Shown: positions 28,811-38,031 of the stretch, piece by piece
Position numbering within the stretch: the first letter of the stretch is position 1
How the letters are laid out: the number at the start of each line of letters is the position of its first letter
Source: Methylobacterium sp. J-026
Lineage (GTDB): Bacteria; Pseudomonadota; Alphaproteobacteria; Rhizobiales; Beijerinckiaceae
Assembly (NCBI RefSeq): GCF_022829585.1
Contig: NZ_JAKSYC010000156.1
Span: forward strand, 1-64,000
DNA: 64,000 nucleotides
Direction: 5' to 3'
Notes under the pieces: generated by a model
The model's database searches: none
The model's input: the letters and a program-made list of their open reading frames with translations, nothing else
What the model was told of the DNA's origin: nothing
Translations under genes and position numbers: made by a program

Positions 28811-29547
28811 CGCACCCCGCGCTCCTGCGCGATCCGGTCGTAGGCGGCGTTGATGGCGGCCAGCCGCCGGGTGGCGATCGCCACCGCCTCGGCGGGCAGG
28901 CCCCGGGCCAGCGCCCGGTCGGGATGGTGCTCGGCGACCAGCGCCCGGTGGCGGGCCTTCAGGGCCGCCACGTCGGCGTCCCGGTCGAGCCCGAGGACCG
29001 CGTAGGGGTCGTCCGGCAGCCGCACGTGCCGGGCGGCGATCCGCTGGAACGCGGCCTCGTCGAAGCCGAAGATGCCCGAGACGGCGCGCAGGTAGCGCTC
29101 CTCCGCCTCGTGGAGCGCCCCGTCGGCGCCGGCGATCTGGAACAGACCGTCGAGCACGTCCTCGAGCAGGGCCGGCTCGTCGCCGAAGGTCGCGGCGAGC
29201 TGGCGCGCATAGGCCTCGAAACCGTTCGTCGTCTTCTTGGCGAGGTCGAACAGGCGCTCGACCCCAGGCCGCGCCGCCGCGTCCACCCGCACGACCCGGC
29301 CGAAGGCCTCGACCTCGGAGGGCAGCACCACGCCGTCGGACTTGGCCATCTTGGCGGCCAGCGCCACCAAGCCGGTGGTGAACACCACGTCCCGGGGCGT
29401 CCGGCCGAAGGGCGCGCCGACCCGGTCGAGCAGGAAATGGCCGGCGACGCCGCCGACCAGCGCCCCGAGGGGACCGCCGATCGCGAGGCCGAGGCCGGCG
29501 CCTCCGATCTTGCCCCAGACGCCCTGGGACTCGGCCGCCGCATTCAT
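28807..29547 (-). CDS. TerB-DnaJ protein (DjlA-like)
   Basis: A 246-residue protein. Residues 15-40 are glycine-rich and hydrophobic (a possible membrane hairpin), 50-175 form a TerB-like helical domain (KMAKSDGVVLPSEVEAF, ADGALHEAEERYL), and 180-246 a J domain with the essential HPD at 208-210. It should stimulate DnaK ATPase at the membrane, as DjlA does. It is translationally coupled to the downstream amidase, which hints at an envelope-related job. The ATG at 29547 begins MNAAAESQGVWGKIGG. Confidence 0.9.
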   Translation of the reverse strand: MNAAAESQGVWGKIGGAGLGLAIGGPLGALVGGVAGHFLLDRVGAPFGRTPRDVVFTTGLVALAAKMAKSDGVVLPSEVEAFGRVVRVDAAARPGVERLFDLAKKTTNGFEAYARQLAATFGDEPALLEDVLDGLFQIAGADGALHEAEERYLRAVSGIFGFDEAAFQRIAARHVRLPDDPYAVLGLDRDADVAALKARHRALVAEHHPDRALARGLPAEAVAIATRRLAAINAAYDRIAQERGVR

Positions 29548-29696
29548 GGCCAGACCGGTTCCGGGGCGATTCGTGGACTCGGTGCGATCATCGCGAGGGG
29601 CTTTGCGTCCGGCACCGGGACGCCCCGGCCGAGGGCCGGGATAGCCGCTCCTCAAGCCCCGCGGAAGGGCCGGGACGCGCCCGGCCCGCCCCCGTC

Positions 29697-29966
29697 TCAG
29701 CGGCAGTAGACGTTGCCGTAGGCGTCCCGGTAGGTGCCGTAGGGGCAGGCGGGCGCGGTCGAGGCGCCCACGATGGCGCCGCCGGCGCCGCCGATCGCCG
29801 CACCGGCGAGGGCACCGCCCGCGCGGCCCGTGGCGGCCGCGCCGATCGCCGCGCCGGTGAGCGCACCGAGGCCGGCACCGCCCAGCGCCCGGTCCTCGGG
29901 GGTGTTGCAGGCGCCGAGCGAGAGGGCGGCGATGGTGGCGAGGGCGGCGGCAGTCAGCTTCTTCAT
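29697..29966 (-). CDS. Glycine-zipper lipoprotein
   Basis: An 89-residue lipoprotein with signal MKKLTAAALATIAALSLGAC (lipobox Cys20). A glycine-zipper segment of alternating Gly/Ala (about 29-68) follows, then a Cys/Tyr-rich tail (PACPYGTYRDAYGNVYC). Glycine zippers insert into or pack against the outer membrane. Single gene upstream of the TerB/DnaJ-amidase pair on the same strand. Function unknown. Confidence 0.85.
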   Translation of the reverse strand: MKKLTAAALATIAALSLGACNTPEDRALGGAGLGALTGAAIGAAATGRAGGALAGAAIGGAGGAIVGASTAPACPYGTYRDAYGNVYCR

Positions 29967-30174
29967 GGTCCCCAGAACTCCCTTGGCATCCGGTCCGGCC
30001 GTTGGCCGTGATCGTGGCGGATCGCGCCGAGCTTAGCAGGAATGCTAATGGCGAGCCTACGGCTAAGGTTCCATCGGCCCGGGACCGGAGTTGCGCCCGG
30101 TTCCGGTCTCGCCCTATGCCTCGGCCCCGAGGGGCACCCCGGCCGGGGTGCAGCAGGTCTTGTCCGAGGGTCCC

Positions 30175-30870
30175 ATGCCGACAGCCACCACGATCGTCCG
30201 CCGGGCCGCGGTGCGCCCCGACCGCGTCGCCGACACGGTGAGCCTCGACCACGCGGGCCGGGCCGCGCTCCCGGGAACCCTGGTCGCCGAGGGGGGCCTC
30301 GGCTTCGCGGTGGCGCTGACCAAGGCCGCGACCCTCGATGACGGCGACGCGCTGCGCCTCGACGACGGCCGGCTCGTGGCGGTGCGGGCCGCCGCGGAGG
30401 ATCTGTTCGCCGTGCGCGCCGAGAACCCGGCCCGGCTGATGCGCCTGGCCTGGCAGCTCGGCAGCAGCCACGTCCCCGCCGAGATCGCCGCGGAGGCGCT
30501 CTACATCCCGGCCAGTGCCGCCACGGCCGAGCTGGTGCGCGGCCAGGGCTGCCTCGCGAGCCTGGTCTCGCGGGCCTTCCGGCCCGAGAACGCGGCCCAC
30601 GACCACAGCACCTGCGGCCACGATCACGGGCAGGGGCACGATCACGGGCACGACCATCACGACCATCACGGTCCCGAGCACGGCCATGGGCATGCCCACA
30701 CGCACGGCCACGATCACGGCCCTGACCACGCCGGAGGCCATGCGCATGACCACGGGCATGCGCATTCCGAGCAGGACCATGCGCATGACCACGGGCATGC
30801 GCATGACCACGGGCATGCGCATCCCGAGCAGGGCCACGTGCACGGCCCGGGCTGCGGCCACGACCATTAG
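30175..30870 (+). CDS. ureE: Urease accessory protein UreE with long His-rich tail
   Basis: Nickel chaperone that delivers Ni2+ to urease through UreG. The 231-residue protein has an N-terminal UreE domain (about 10-75) and a C-terminal domain with the metal-site histidine at 99 (LAWQLGSSHVP). Residues 141-231 form a tail built from His, Gly and Asp repeats with about 40 histidines, much longer than in many UreE proteins and expected to store Ni2+. The tail DNA carries internal near-identical direct repeats around 30740-30830. No urease structural or ureFG gene lies in this window. Confidence 0.9.
   Translation: MPTATTIVRRAAVRPDRVADTVSLDHAGRAALPGTLVAEGGLGFAVALTKAATLDDGDALRLDDGRLVAVRAAAEDLFAVRAENPARLMRLAWQLGSSHVPAEIAAEALYIPASAATAELVRGQGCLASLVSRAFRPENAAHDHSTCGHDHGQGHDHGHDHHDHHGPEHGHGHAHTHGHDHGPDHAGGHAHDHGHAHSEQDHAHDHGHAHDHGHAHPEQGHVHGPGCGHDH
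30740..30830 (+). repeat. Internal direct repeats in the ureE tail
   Basis: Units of CATGCGCATGACCACGGG recur with little change between 30740 and 30830, encoding HAHDHG blocks. Such in-frame repeats allow the tail length to vary by slippage. Confidence 0.65.
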
Positions 30871-30933
30871 AGCCGCGACCGATCGCGTTGCGACAGGGAA
30901 CGGCTGAAGGCCTGGATGTGACGTGCGCGCGCC

Positions 30934-30960
30934 GCCGAACCGGTCTCTGACGTCGGCGGC
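30934..30960. repeat. Recurring GCCGAACCGG intergenic element, copy 3
   Basis: GCCGAACCGGTCTC is followed by TGACGTCGGCGGC, which pairs imperfectly with its own start. It shares the 14-bp core with the copies near 22206 and 26104 but not the preceding GCTCGCTG block. It lies downstream of ureE. Confidence 0.45.
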
Positions 30961-31120
30961 GACCGCTCCAGGGCCTGAACTCAATCAGCGTGGCCGTGAT
31001 AACGTCTGAGAAGGGTGGGTTTTCGCCGGTCCGCTTCCGGGCGACAATCGAAGAGATCAGGCATCGCCGTCGCACCCGGTCGCGACCCTCTGCGGACCCA
31101 CAGACCGGCTCAGAAGCCGT

Positions 31121-31819
31121 TCAAGGGACCGACAGCATGTCGGGCAAACCCGCAAGATCGTCCAGCTTGGCGTGCGGCGGCCAGTCCGGGTTCAGCGGCT
31201 CGCCGACCCGGTCGATCCACACGGACCGGATGCCGAGTTCGTGGCAGACCTTGAGGTCGGTGAACTGCCCCATGCCGACGTGCACGGTCTCCTCCTTGGT
31301 CACGCCCAAGGTGGCGTAGGCGTGCAGGAAGAGCCGGTGGTCGGGCTTGTAGGCGCGAGCCTGCTCGGCGGTAACGACGAAGTCGATCGGCACCCCGATC
31401 GCCGCGACGGTGCCGGCGATCAGGTCGTCGTGCGTGTTGCTGATGACCGCGAGCCGGTAGCGTGTGCGCAAGCGATCGAGCGCGGCCGGGACGTCGGGGT
31501 GCGGCTCGATCCGGCCCAGGGTCGATAGCAGCATCTCCTCGTCCTCGGGCTTCGCCGTATGACCGGCCTCGGCGAGGGTCACGGCGAGGGCAGACCGCAG
31601 GACGGACTTGTAGTCGCAGTAGGGCGGGCGCTGCTGCCGCTCCACGGCGGCGCTGCGCAGCCGGTCAGCCAGAGCGACCGATTGATCTTGCGCGTCAGGC
31701 TCCGTGAGGCGTTTGGCCAGGATCGCGCGGGCCGCAGACCGGACAGCGTCATGCCACCGGACCAGAGTCCCGTAGCAATCGAAGGTAATCACCTTCGGCA
31801 CAGGTTGCAGTTGCAGCAT
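31121..31819 (-). CDS. HAD hydrolase, haloacid dehalogenase type II-like
   Basis: A 232-residue HAD-superfamily hydrolase. Motif I is ITFDCYGTLVRW (nucleophile Asp), motif II AVISNTHDDL, Lys in AYKPDHRLF, and motif IV is replaced by HVGMGQFTDLKVCHELGI, where many members have two acidic residues. Type II dehalogenases release halide from 2-haloacids; without a substrate assay it may be a general phosphatase-like hydrolase. A GTG at 31831 is an alternative start. Single gene. Confidence 0.85.
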   Translation of the reverse strand: MLQLQPVPKVITFDCYGTLVRWHDAVRSAARAILAKRLTEPDAQDQSVALADRLRSAAVERQQRPPYCDYKSVLRSALAVTLAEAGHTAKPEDEEMLLSTLGRIEPHPDVPAALDRLRTRYRLAVISNTHDDLIAGTVAAIGVPIDFVVTAEQARAYKPDHRLFLHAYATLGVTKEETVHVGMGQFTDLKVCHELGIRSVWIDRVGEPLNPDWPPHAKLDDLAGLPDMLSVP

Positions 31820-32366
31820 GATCGGTCCCACCGGGCGGTCCTGCGCGAACTATCCCTGCCCGCAACGTCCGATGTCCACCTCTGAGGCGAGGTTGCCGGA
31901 CGGCCCACGCAGGGCCGCTCATGGCAAGCGCCCGTGGAGACCCAAGCGGCCAGGTTGGGTCGAAGGCAGCCGCCGCACGCTCAAGCCGATCGAGTCCCCT
32001 CCCGAGAGGCGTGACCGGAGCGGATGACACTTCGGCGCGAGGCGATGCCGAGAAGCCGGCGGCCCGAAACGGCCCCGATCGATCCGATCGGGTGCCGTTG
32101 TCTTTTCAGGCCCCTCACGCCGAAGGACCGTCGCCCGCGCCGTATAAGTCTCGGCGTTAAAGCTAAAAGACCGGCTCACCATAAATCTACCGACAATCCA
32201 GGCGGAAATTCCATTTTCTGGCAGGCAATTTTTCCTCAAAATTTTGGAGCAATCCGCTAATTATTGGCCAATAGACTTCACTTTTGACTGTTGCCGACCT
32301 GCTACAGAACGTTCCGAACGGATCGTTTACCTCGGACGACACATCCTGTCCTTGGAACAATCCGGC
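31820..32366. other. 547-bp intergenic region before the porin gene
   Basis: No convincing gene. The right-hand 180 bp become clearly AT-rich (from about 32160), which suits a promoter and leader for the strongly expressed type of outer-membrane protein that follows. No exact promoter could be fixed. Confidence 0.5.
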
Positions 32367-33176
32367 ATGCGCAAGATCCTCACCTCCATGGCTGCCCTCG
32401 CAGCGTTGACCGCGACCGCCTCGGCCGCCGATCTGCCCCGCCGCGCCCTTCAGCCGGTGCCGGCTCCGCTGCCGGTCTTCACCTGGACGGGCGCCTATTT
32501 CGGCATCAACGCCGGTTACATCACCTCGACCCAGGACACCGCGTACACCGCGGGTACCCTGGTCAGCCGCAGGGTGATTTTCCCGAGCTCCTACACGAGC
32601 ACGATCCCGCTCCCGCGGGACGGCTTCACGGGCGGCGGGCAGGTCGGCTACAATTATCAGGTCACGCCAGGCTCCGGTTTCGTCGTCGGCGTCGAAGCCG
32701 ATGCGGCCTACACCGATCTGAAGCGCACCCGGAGCTTCCAGAGCAAGGTCATCGGCAACAACACCTACAGCCAGTCCGGCGACTACCTCGGGACCGTGCG
32801 CGGCCGCCTCGGCTATGCCGTCGACCGGACCCTGTTCTACGCGACCGGCGGCTTCGCCTATGCCAATCAGATCTACCGCGGCAGCCTCTTCCAGTTCGCG
32901 GGGCTGCCGCCGGTCTTCTTCGGCACCCGTTCGCGCACCGAGACCGGCTACGCGGTCGGCGGCGGCGTCGAGTACGCCCTCCCCACCGACTCGTTCCTGA
33001 ACGTCTTCCACTCCAACGCGGTGACGGTGAAGGCCGAGGCGCTCTATTACGACCTCGGCAGCCGCACGGTCCCGCTCCTGCCAATCATCGGGAATTTCGG
33101 CTCCTTCGCCACGCGGTTCCGGAACGAGGGCGTGCTCGGGCGCGTCGGTCTGAACTACAAGTTCGGCTCTTACTGA
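32367..33176 (+). CDS. Outer-membrane beta-barrel protein (Omp25/porin-like)
   Basis: A 269-residue protein with signal MRKILTSMAALAALTATASA and mature start ADLPRR. Its repeated amphipathic strands match the eight-stranded Omp25/31 family of Rhizobiales: FTWTGAYFGINAGY, GGQVGYNYQVTPGSGFVVGVEADA, GTVRGRLGYAVDRTLFYATGGFAYA. It ends GRVGLNYKFGSY with a near-terminal aromatic as the barrel-insertion signal. The upstream ATG (32244) lacks a signal peptide, so 32367 was chosen. A GC hairpin follows the gene. Confidence 0.93.
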   Translation: MRKILTSMAALAALTATASAADLPRRALQPVPAPLPVFTWTGAYFGINAGYITSTQDTAYTAGTLVSRRVIFPSSYTSTIPLPRDGFTGGGQVGYNYQVTPGSGFVVGVEADAAYTDLKRTRSFQSKVIGNNTYSQSGDYLGTVRGRLGYAVDRTLFYATGGFAYANQIYRGSLFQFAGLPPVFFGTRSRTETGYAVGGGVEYALPTDSFLNVFHSNAVTVKAEALYYDLGSRTVPLLPIIGNFGSFATRFRNEGVLGRVGLNYKFGSY

Positions 33177-33193
33177 GACCCGGCCGCCAGCCA

Positions 33194-33221
33194 CCCCGCC
33201 GCGCCCTCCGGCACGGCGGGG
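33194..33221 (+). terminator. Hairpin after the porin gene
   Basis: CCCCGCCG (33194-33201) pairs with CGGCGGGG (33214-33221) 17 bp after the porin stop. It is a strong GC stem without a T tract. Confidence 0.45.
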
Positions 33222-33500
33222 ACCCGTCCGGTCATGGCGGACCTGCGGGCCACCTCGGCCCCGCCGCACCGTCCCTCGACCTGAGCATCCCCGGCCCGAT
33301 CAGACCGGCCGTTCGCGCAGCGGAGCGGCCCTAGAGTCTCTCCCGGGAGGTCTCACATCGTAGGGGGCGGCCCCGGGCGTCCCGATGACCGCCTCGACCA
33401 GCCCACGGATCCCGATCCATGGTCGGGATCCGTCAGGTTCGGCGGACGGCCGCCGCCGCGCGGGCGGAGTGCGATGAATCGGGCTCATCGCAATCCGGTG
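33222..33500. other. Intergenic region without recognised gene
   Basis: The DNA between the porin hairpin and the DUF5872 gene shows no coding pattern with a plausible start or domain. It may hold only the terminators of the two convergent genes. Confidence 0.4.
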
Positions 33501-34034
33501 TCAGGCCTGGACGGCGTGCTCCAGCTCCGCCTTCGACATCCGCGACCGGCCGGGGACGTTCTGCGCCCGGGCCTTGCGCATCAGCTCGGCCTTCGTGGTC
33601 CCCGCCGTCTTGCCGCTTGCCTTGCCGGCCGCCTTGCCGGTCTTGCGCGCCGCGGCGGCCTTCTCGGCCGCGGCCTTGGGCTGCTTCGAGAACTGCTTGC
33701 CCTTGGCGGTATCGGCCCGCTTCTTGTCCGTGCTGGCGTCGTACTCCGCGTCGCTCAGGGTCTCGCGGGCCTTCTTGGGCAGATAGCGCTCGCCGGTCTT
33801 GCCGCTCGCCTTGCCCGACTTCGTATCCCACTCCTCGTCGGTCCATTGCTTGAGGTGGTTGTCATCCGCCTTCTTGCCCGCGTAGCCGCCGCCTTCCTTC
33901 TTGTATTCGGCCGTCGCCATCTGCGCCTTGCGCGCCGACCACTGACCGGGCTTGCCGCCCTTCTCCGACTTGGTGACATCCTTCTTGACCTTCTCCCACA
34001 GCTTGGGATCGGTCTTCTTGGCGGTTCCCGACAT
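33501..34034 (-). CDS. DUF5872-type Lys-rich protein with SAP-like C-terminus
   Basis: A 177-residue basic, strongly hydrophilic protein. The N-terminal block (KLWEKVKKDVTKSEKGG, QWSARKAQMATAEYKK, LKQWTDEEWDTKSG, RYLPKKARETLSDAEY) is the DUF5872 pattern, a family also seen in giant viruses and plants. Residues 115-150 are an Ala/Lys low-complexity linker, and the end (TTKAELMRKARAQNVPGRSRMSKAELEHAV) looks like a SAP or Rho-N helix pair that can bind nucleic acid. The role is unknown; a stress or nucleoid-associated function is only a guess. Confidence 0.75.
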   Translation of the reverse strand: MSGTAKKTDPKLWEKVKKDVTKSEKGGKPGQWSARKAQMATAEYKKEGGGYAGKKADDNHLKQWTDEEWDTKSGKASGKTGERYLPKKARETLSDAEYDASTDKKRADTAKGKQFSKQPKAAAEKAAAARKTGKAAGKASGKTAGTTKAELMRKARAQNVPGRSRMSKAELEHAVQA

Positions 34035-34350
34035 CGTCGTGTCTCCGAATAAAGATTTGGCAGACAACACCAGGCCCGCGGCTCCGTTCCGGCGGCGCGG
34101 CGCGCGGACCTGACGCGCCCCGCTTTATCCCCGGCTATGTCGGCCGGCCCGACGGATCGGGGGCTATCGACGGGCGTCGCGCCCGACCGGCACCGAGAGC
34201 CGATTCCGCCCTGTAGAGCCGCCCGGGACGTCCAATCGCTTGTTTCCGGACGATTACGGCCAAGGTCAGCCGCTATTCAGGCGCGATGACCGATCTGCCT
34301 CGCCCTCGTGCCGGGCTGGCCCGGCGCGAGCCCGAACAGAAGGTCTGATC
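34035..34350. other. Intergenic region between divergent small genes
   Basis: This 316-bp stretch separates two divergent genes and should contain both promoters. No specific elements could be fixed. Confidence 0.4.
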
Positions 34351-34620
34351 ATGATGCACGTGAAGATGCTCGCGGCCGCCGCGGCCGTCATCGGCGGCCT
34401 CGGCCTCGCCTCCGCCGGCGCGGCGCCCCTGATGCCCGTCGGGACCGATACGATCGCCGGTCCCCCGGCGGTCGGCACCGTCGCCTTCGGCTGCGGCCCC
34501 GGCTGGGCGCCCGGCCCCTATGGCCGCTGCCGGCCGATCTACCGCCGGCCGCGCTTCTACGGCCCGCGCTGCTTCTTCCGCCCGACGCCCTTCGGGCCGC
34601 GGCGCGTCTGCCGCTACTGA
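34351..34620 (+). CDS. Small secreted GCG_CRPN-like protein
   Basis: An 89-residue product with signal peptide MMHVKMLAAAAAVIGGLGLASAGA. The mature region contains FGCGPGWAPGPYGRCRPIY, which matches the GCG...CRP prefix motif of small Rhizobiales exported proteins, then an Arg/Pro/Tyr-rich tail with paired cysteines (YGPRCFF, RRVCRY). AGAAGG lies about 10 bp before the start. Function unknown; the family is often numerous in Methylobacterium and Bradyrhizobium. Confidence 0.72.
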   Translation: MMHVKMLAAAAAVIGGLGLASAGAAPLMPVGTDTIAGPPAVGTVAFGCGPGWAPGPYGRCRPIYRRPRFYGPRCFFRPTPFGPRRVCRY

Positions 34621-34943
34621 GGCGATCGCGCGGCGCGCCCGGTTCCGCCGAACCCTGGCGGCCCCCGCGTGTCGACCCGAAGGACAGGCGACCGCGCCCA
34701 GGGAACGGCCGCCTGTCCTGTCGTCCTGTGATCCCGGGACACGGCCGGATCCCCGGGTCATCGCGGACGCGGTCGACGCGGCGTCGCGCGGCCGGCGTTG
34801 CCCGAGGGTGGTTTCGGCCCGTGGGTGGTTTCGGCCCGCGGGCGACCGTCAGAATGGAGGATGCGAAGACGGGGCGAGACGGCGACGCTGCGTGGGCGGA
34901 TTACGGATGACCCGTGATCGATCGACCCGACGGAGGCTGGATC
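34621..34943. other. Intergenic region with a short direct repeat
   Basis: No gene is recognised. GGGTGGTTTCGGCCCG occurs twice in succession near 34806-34840, a perfect short tandem duplication. The region probably carries the promoter of the DUF1127 gene. Confidence 0.45.
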
Positions 34944-35171
34944 ATGATCGTCGCGTTCTTGAAGTCTATCCGGAGCCGGCGTGCCGCGGCGCGCAATATG
35001 CGCGTCCTGTCGGCGCTCGACGACGCGGCGCTCCACGATATCGGCCTCGACCGGCGGACGCTCCGCGCCTTCTGCGAGAACGGCTGCGCGCATGCCCCCG
35101 CGCCGTCGAGCCGGCCGGAGCCGCGCCGCGCGGGTGCGATGCCCCGCGGGCTCGGGATCGCCTTCCGCTGA
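34944..35171 (+). CDS. DUF1127 domain small protein
   Basis: A 75-residue protein starting at ATG 34944, preceded by GGAGG at good spacing. The DUF1127 motif (RNMRVLSALDDAALHDIGLDRRTL) occupies residues 18-42, and the C-terminus is Pro/Arg-rich. DUF1127 proteins are short Arg-rich proteins of Rhizobiales; some bind RNA and affect phosphate or carbon metabolism, but this one's role is unknown. Confidence 0.82.
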   Translation: MIVAFLKSIRSRRAAARNMRVLSALDDAALHDIGLDRRTLRAFCENGCAHAPAPSSRPEPRRAGAMPRGLGIAFR

Positions 35172-35200
35172 GTCCCGGCCCGGATGGACCGCCCCGGGCC

Positions 35201-36220
35201 TCAGATCTCGATGCAGATCTTGCCGAAATGGCGGTTGCTCTCCTGGTGGCGGAAGGCCGCCACGAGATCGTCCAGCGGGTAGCGGCGGTCGATCACCGGC
35301 CGCAGCCCGCAGGCCTCGATCCCGCGGATCATCTCGATCTGGTGGCGCCGGCTGCCGACCAGCACGCCCTGCAGGCGGATCTGTTTCAGGAGAGCCGGCA
35401 CCAGCGGCAGCTCCCCCGCCAGGCCCGAGAGGATACCGATCACCGAGACGTGGCCGGCGACCCGCACGGCGGCCATGGACTGCTCCAGCGTCGCCGGGCC
35501 GCCGACATCGAGCACGTGGTCGACGCCGCGCCCGCCGGTCAGCCGCCGGGCGGTCTCGCCCCAGGCCGGGTCAGCGCGGTAGTTGATCCCGTGGTCGGCG
35601 CCGAGTTCGCGCAGGCGTTCCAGCTTCGCGTCGCTGGAGGAGGTGGCGATCACCGTGGCGCCCGCCGCCTTGGCGAATTGCAGGGCGAACAGCGACACGC
35701 CGCCGGTGCCCTGTACGAGGACCACGTCGCCGCCCTTGAGGCCGGCATCGGCGTGGAGCGCCCGCCACGCGGTCAGGGCGGCGGTGGTCAGCGTCGCCGC
35801 TTCGGCGTGGTCCCAGCCCCGCGGGGCGTGCGTGAAGGCGGTCGCCGGCGCCGTCACCCGCGCGCGGGCGTAGCCGTCGACCCCGTCGCCCGGCACGGTG
35901 GCAAAGCCCTCGACCCGCGGCGTGCCCTCGGTCCAGGTCGGGAAGAACGTGCTGACGACCCGGTCGCCCACGGCGAAGGCGTCGGTGCCGGGGCCCAGGG
36001 CCTCGACCTCGCCGGCCCCGTCGGACATTGGGACGCGGGGCTCGCTCGGCCCCCACAGGCCGCTGACCACGGCGTAGTCGTGATAGTTGAGCGAGCTGGC
36101 CCGCAGGCGGACGGTGATCTCGCCGGGGCCGGGTTCCGGGACCGGCCGCTCGCCGAACCCCACCCGGTCGAAGCCGCCCCCCGGCTGGACGATCACGGCC
36201 CGCGATACCGATCCGATCAT
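35201..36220 (-). CDS. NAD(P)-dependent MDR alcohol dehydrogenase/quinone reductase
   Basis: Medium-chain dehydrogenase of 339 residues. N-terminal GroES-like fold with LNYHDYAVVSGLWG, SDGAGEVEALG and AVGDRV; Rossmann domain with VLVQGTGGVSLFALQFAKAAGATVIATSSSDAKLERLRELGADHGINYR. The zinc-ligand Cys/His set of classical alcohol dehydrogenases is not evident, so it fits the zinc-independent quinone-reductase branch. The substrate is unknown. AAGGGTG precedes the ATG at 36220. Confidence 0.88.
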   Translation of the reverse strand: MIGSVSRAVIVQPGGGFDRVGFGERPVPEPGPGEITVRLRASSLNYHDYAVVSGLWGPSEPRVPMSDGAGEVEALGPGTDAFAVGDRVVSTFFPTWTEGTPRVEGFATVPGDGVDGYARARVTAPATAFTHAPRGWDHAEAATLTTAALTAWRALHADAGLKGGDVVLVQGTGGVSLFALQFAKAAGATVIATSSSDAKLERLRELGADHGINYRADPAWGETARRLTGGRGVDHVLDVGGPATLEQSMAAVRVAGHVSVIGILSGLAGELPLVPALLKQIRLQGVLVGSRRHQIEMIRGIEACGLRPVIDRRYPLDDLVAAFRHQESNRHFGKICIEI

Positions 36221-36336
36221 GGCGCACCCTTGGCTGCGGGCGGCCGCGGCCGCCCGGGAGGCCGATGGTGGCAGGCCGCGGGGGCCGCGTCGAGCCGTGT
36301 CGGGGGATCGGCGGCTTCGCCGGCCGGCCGCCGCCC

Positions 36337-38031
36337 TCAGGCGCGGATGCCGACCAGGAAGCGATCCATCTCGGCCGAGAGCCCCTCGGACTGACGCAGC
36401 AGGGCCGTGGCGGCCGTGAGCACCTGATCGGCCGCGCCCCCCGTCCGCTCCGAGGCCTGGGCCACCCCGGCGATGGTGCCGGTCACCTCCGCGGCACCCT
36501 GCGTCGCCTGGGCGACGGCGCGCACGATCTCCCGGGTCGCCGTGCCCTGCTCGTCCACGGCCGCCGCGATCGCGGTCACCACGCCGTTGATCTCGCGGAT
36601 CCGGTCGATGATCGTACCGATCGCGCCGACCGCCGCACCGGTCACGCCCTGGATCCGGCCGATCTGCGCGGTGATCCCGTCGGTCGCCCGGGCAGATTTC
36701 TCGGCGAGCGCCTTCACCTCGCCCGCCACCACCGCGAAGCCCCGGCCGGCCTCCCCGGCCCGCGCCGCCTCGATGGTGGCGTTGAGCGCCAGCAGGTTGG
36801 TCTGCGCGGCGATGGACGCGATCAGCCGCACCACGTCGCCGACCTCCCGGGCCGCCGTCTGCAGCTCGGACACGAGGCCGGCGGTCTGGTCGGCCTCGCC
36901 GACCGCCTGGTGCGCGAGGCTCGACGCGTCGCCCGCCTGGCGGCCGATCTCCTGGATGGACTGGCCGAGTTCCTCGGTCGAGACCGCGACGGTGGTGATG
37001 TTGGCCGCCGCCTCCTCGGCGGCGCTCGCCACCGCCCCGGACTGGCTGGCCGTCTCCTGGGCGGTCAGGCTCATCTGGTGGGCCGTGTTCTGGAGCGCCC
37101 CCGCGGAGGACGAGACACGGTCCGCGATCTTGGCCACCGCCTCCTCGAAGGTCCGGGCCAGATCCAACCGGCCGCGCCGGCGCTCGGCGGCGGCGGCGGC
37201 CTCCGCCTGCTGCCTGCGCTCGGCCTCCGCGGCGGCGTTGCGGGCGACCATGGCCTTGATCTCCTCGACCGCGCGACCGACGATCCCGATCTCGTCGCCG
37301 CGCCGCGCCTCCGGGATCGCGGCCCCGATATCCCCCCGCGCCATGCGCTGCAGCGCGGCGACGAGGCGGTAGAGGGGCCGCGCCACGCCGAGGATGACGA
37401 TCGCCGCAGAGAGGCCCAGGGCGACGAGCAGCCCCCCCAGGGCGGACCCGATCAGGACCATCCGGGCCTGCGCGGTCTCCCGCTGCGACGCGATCTTCGC
37501 CTCGCCGAGACGGGCTGCCGCCTGCGCCTCGTAAGCCTCCGCCGCCGCGTTGAACCGCGCCCGGATCTCACGGCCCGCGACGACGCCGACCTGGATCGCC
37601 GCGGCCCTGTCGTTCCCGAGGGCGAGAGCGTTGGACCGGTCGAGCAGATCGAAATAGTCGCGCGCGATGGTGCCGAGGTTGCGCTGCATGTCCCGGATCT
37701 CCTTGCGCCGCGAACCCGCGGCGAGCGTCTCGAGATTGTCGGCCACGGCCTTGACGGCCGCATCGTATTGTTTCCTGAAGGCCGGACGGTCGATCTCCGG
37801 CTGGCCGATGACGATGTTGCGGTTCATGAGGGTCGCGTCGACGAATTTCTCGCGGACCTGCGCGAACATTTCCAGACGCGAAAAATAATAATCGACCATA
37901 TAATTGCTTCTCTGCTCCATAAGATGGAGCGCATTCATCGAATAAATTACGATAAACGTGCTGGTGCAGACCATGATCAAGATGGGTACGGATATTTTGA
38001 CGAGCAATCCGGCGTTCTGCAGGATGCGCAT
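36337..38031 (-). CDS. Methyl-accepting chemotaxis protein
   Basis: Chemoreceptor of 564 residues. TM1 is at about 8-32 ([22 protein letters not shown]), a periplasmic helical sensing domain of about 150 residues follows, TM2 is at about 190-215, then HAMP and a cytoplasmic signalling hairpin with tip [20 protein letters not shown]...[21 protein letters not shown]. Ligand unknown. The ATG at 38031 was preferred over the earlier ATG at 38133 because it starts just before TM1. No other chemotaxis genes are nearby; such orphan receptors are common in Methylobacterium. The 5' part uses more AT codons. Confidence 0.93.
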   Translation of the reverse strand: MRILQNAGLLVKISVPILIMVCTSTFIVIYSMNALHLMEQRSNYMVDYYFSRLEMFAQVREKFVDATLMNRNIVIGQPEIDRPAFRKQYDAAVKAVADNLETLAAGSRRKEIRDMQRNLGTIARDYFDLLDRSNALALGNDRAAAIQVGVVAGREIRARFNAAAEAYEAQAAARLGEAKIASQRETAQARMVLIGSALGGLLVALGLSAAIVILGVARPLYRLVAALQRMARGDIGAAIPEARRGDEIGIVGRAVEEIKAMVARNAAAEAERRQQAEAAAAAERRRGRLDLARTFEEAVAKIADRVSSSAGALQNTAHQMSLTAQETASQSGAVASAAEEAAANITTVAVSTEELGQSIQEIGRQAGDASSLAHQAVGEADQTAGLVSELQTAAREVGDVVRLIASIAAQTNLLALNATIEAARAGEAGRGFAVVAGEVKALAEKSARATDGITAQIGRIQGVTGAAVGAIGTIIDRIREINGVVTAIAAAVDEQGTATREIVRAVAQATQGAAEVTGTIAGVAQASERTGGAADQVLTAATALLRQSEGLSAEMDRFLVGIRA

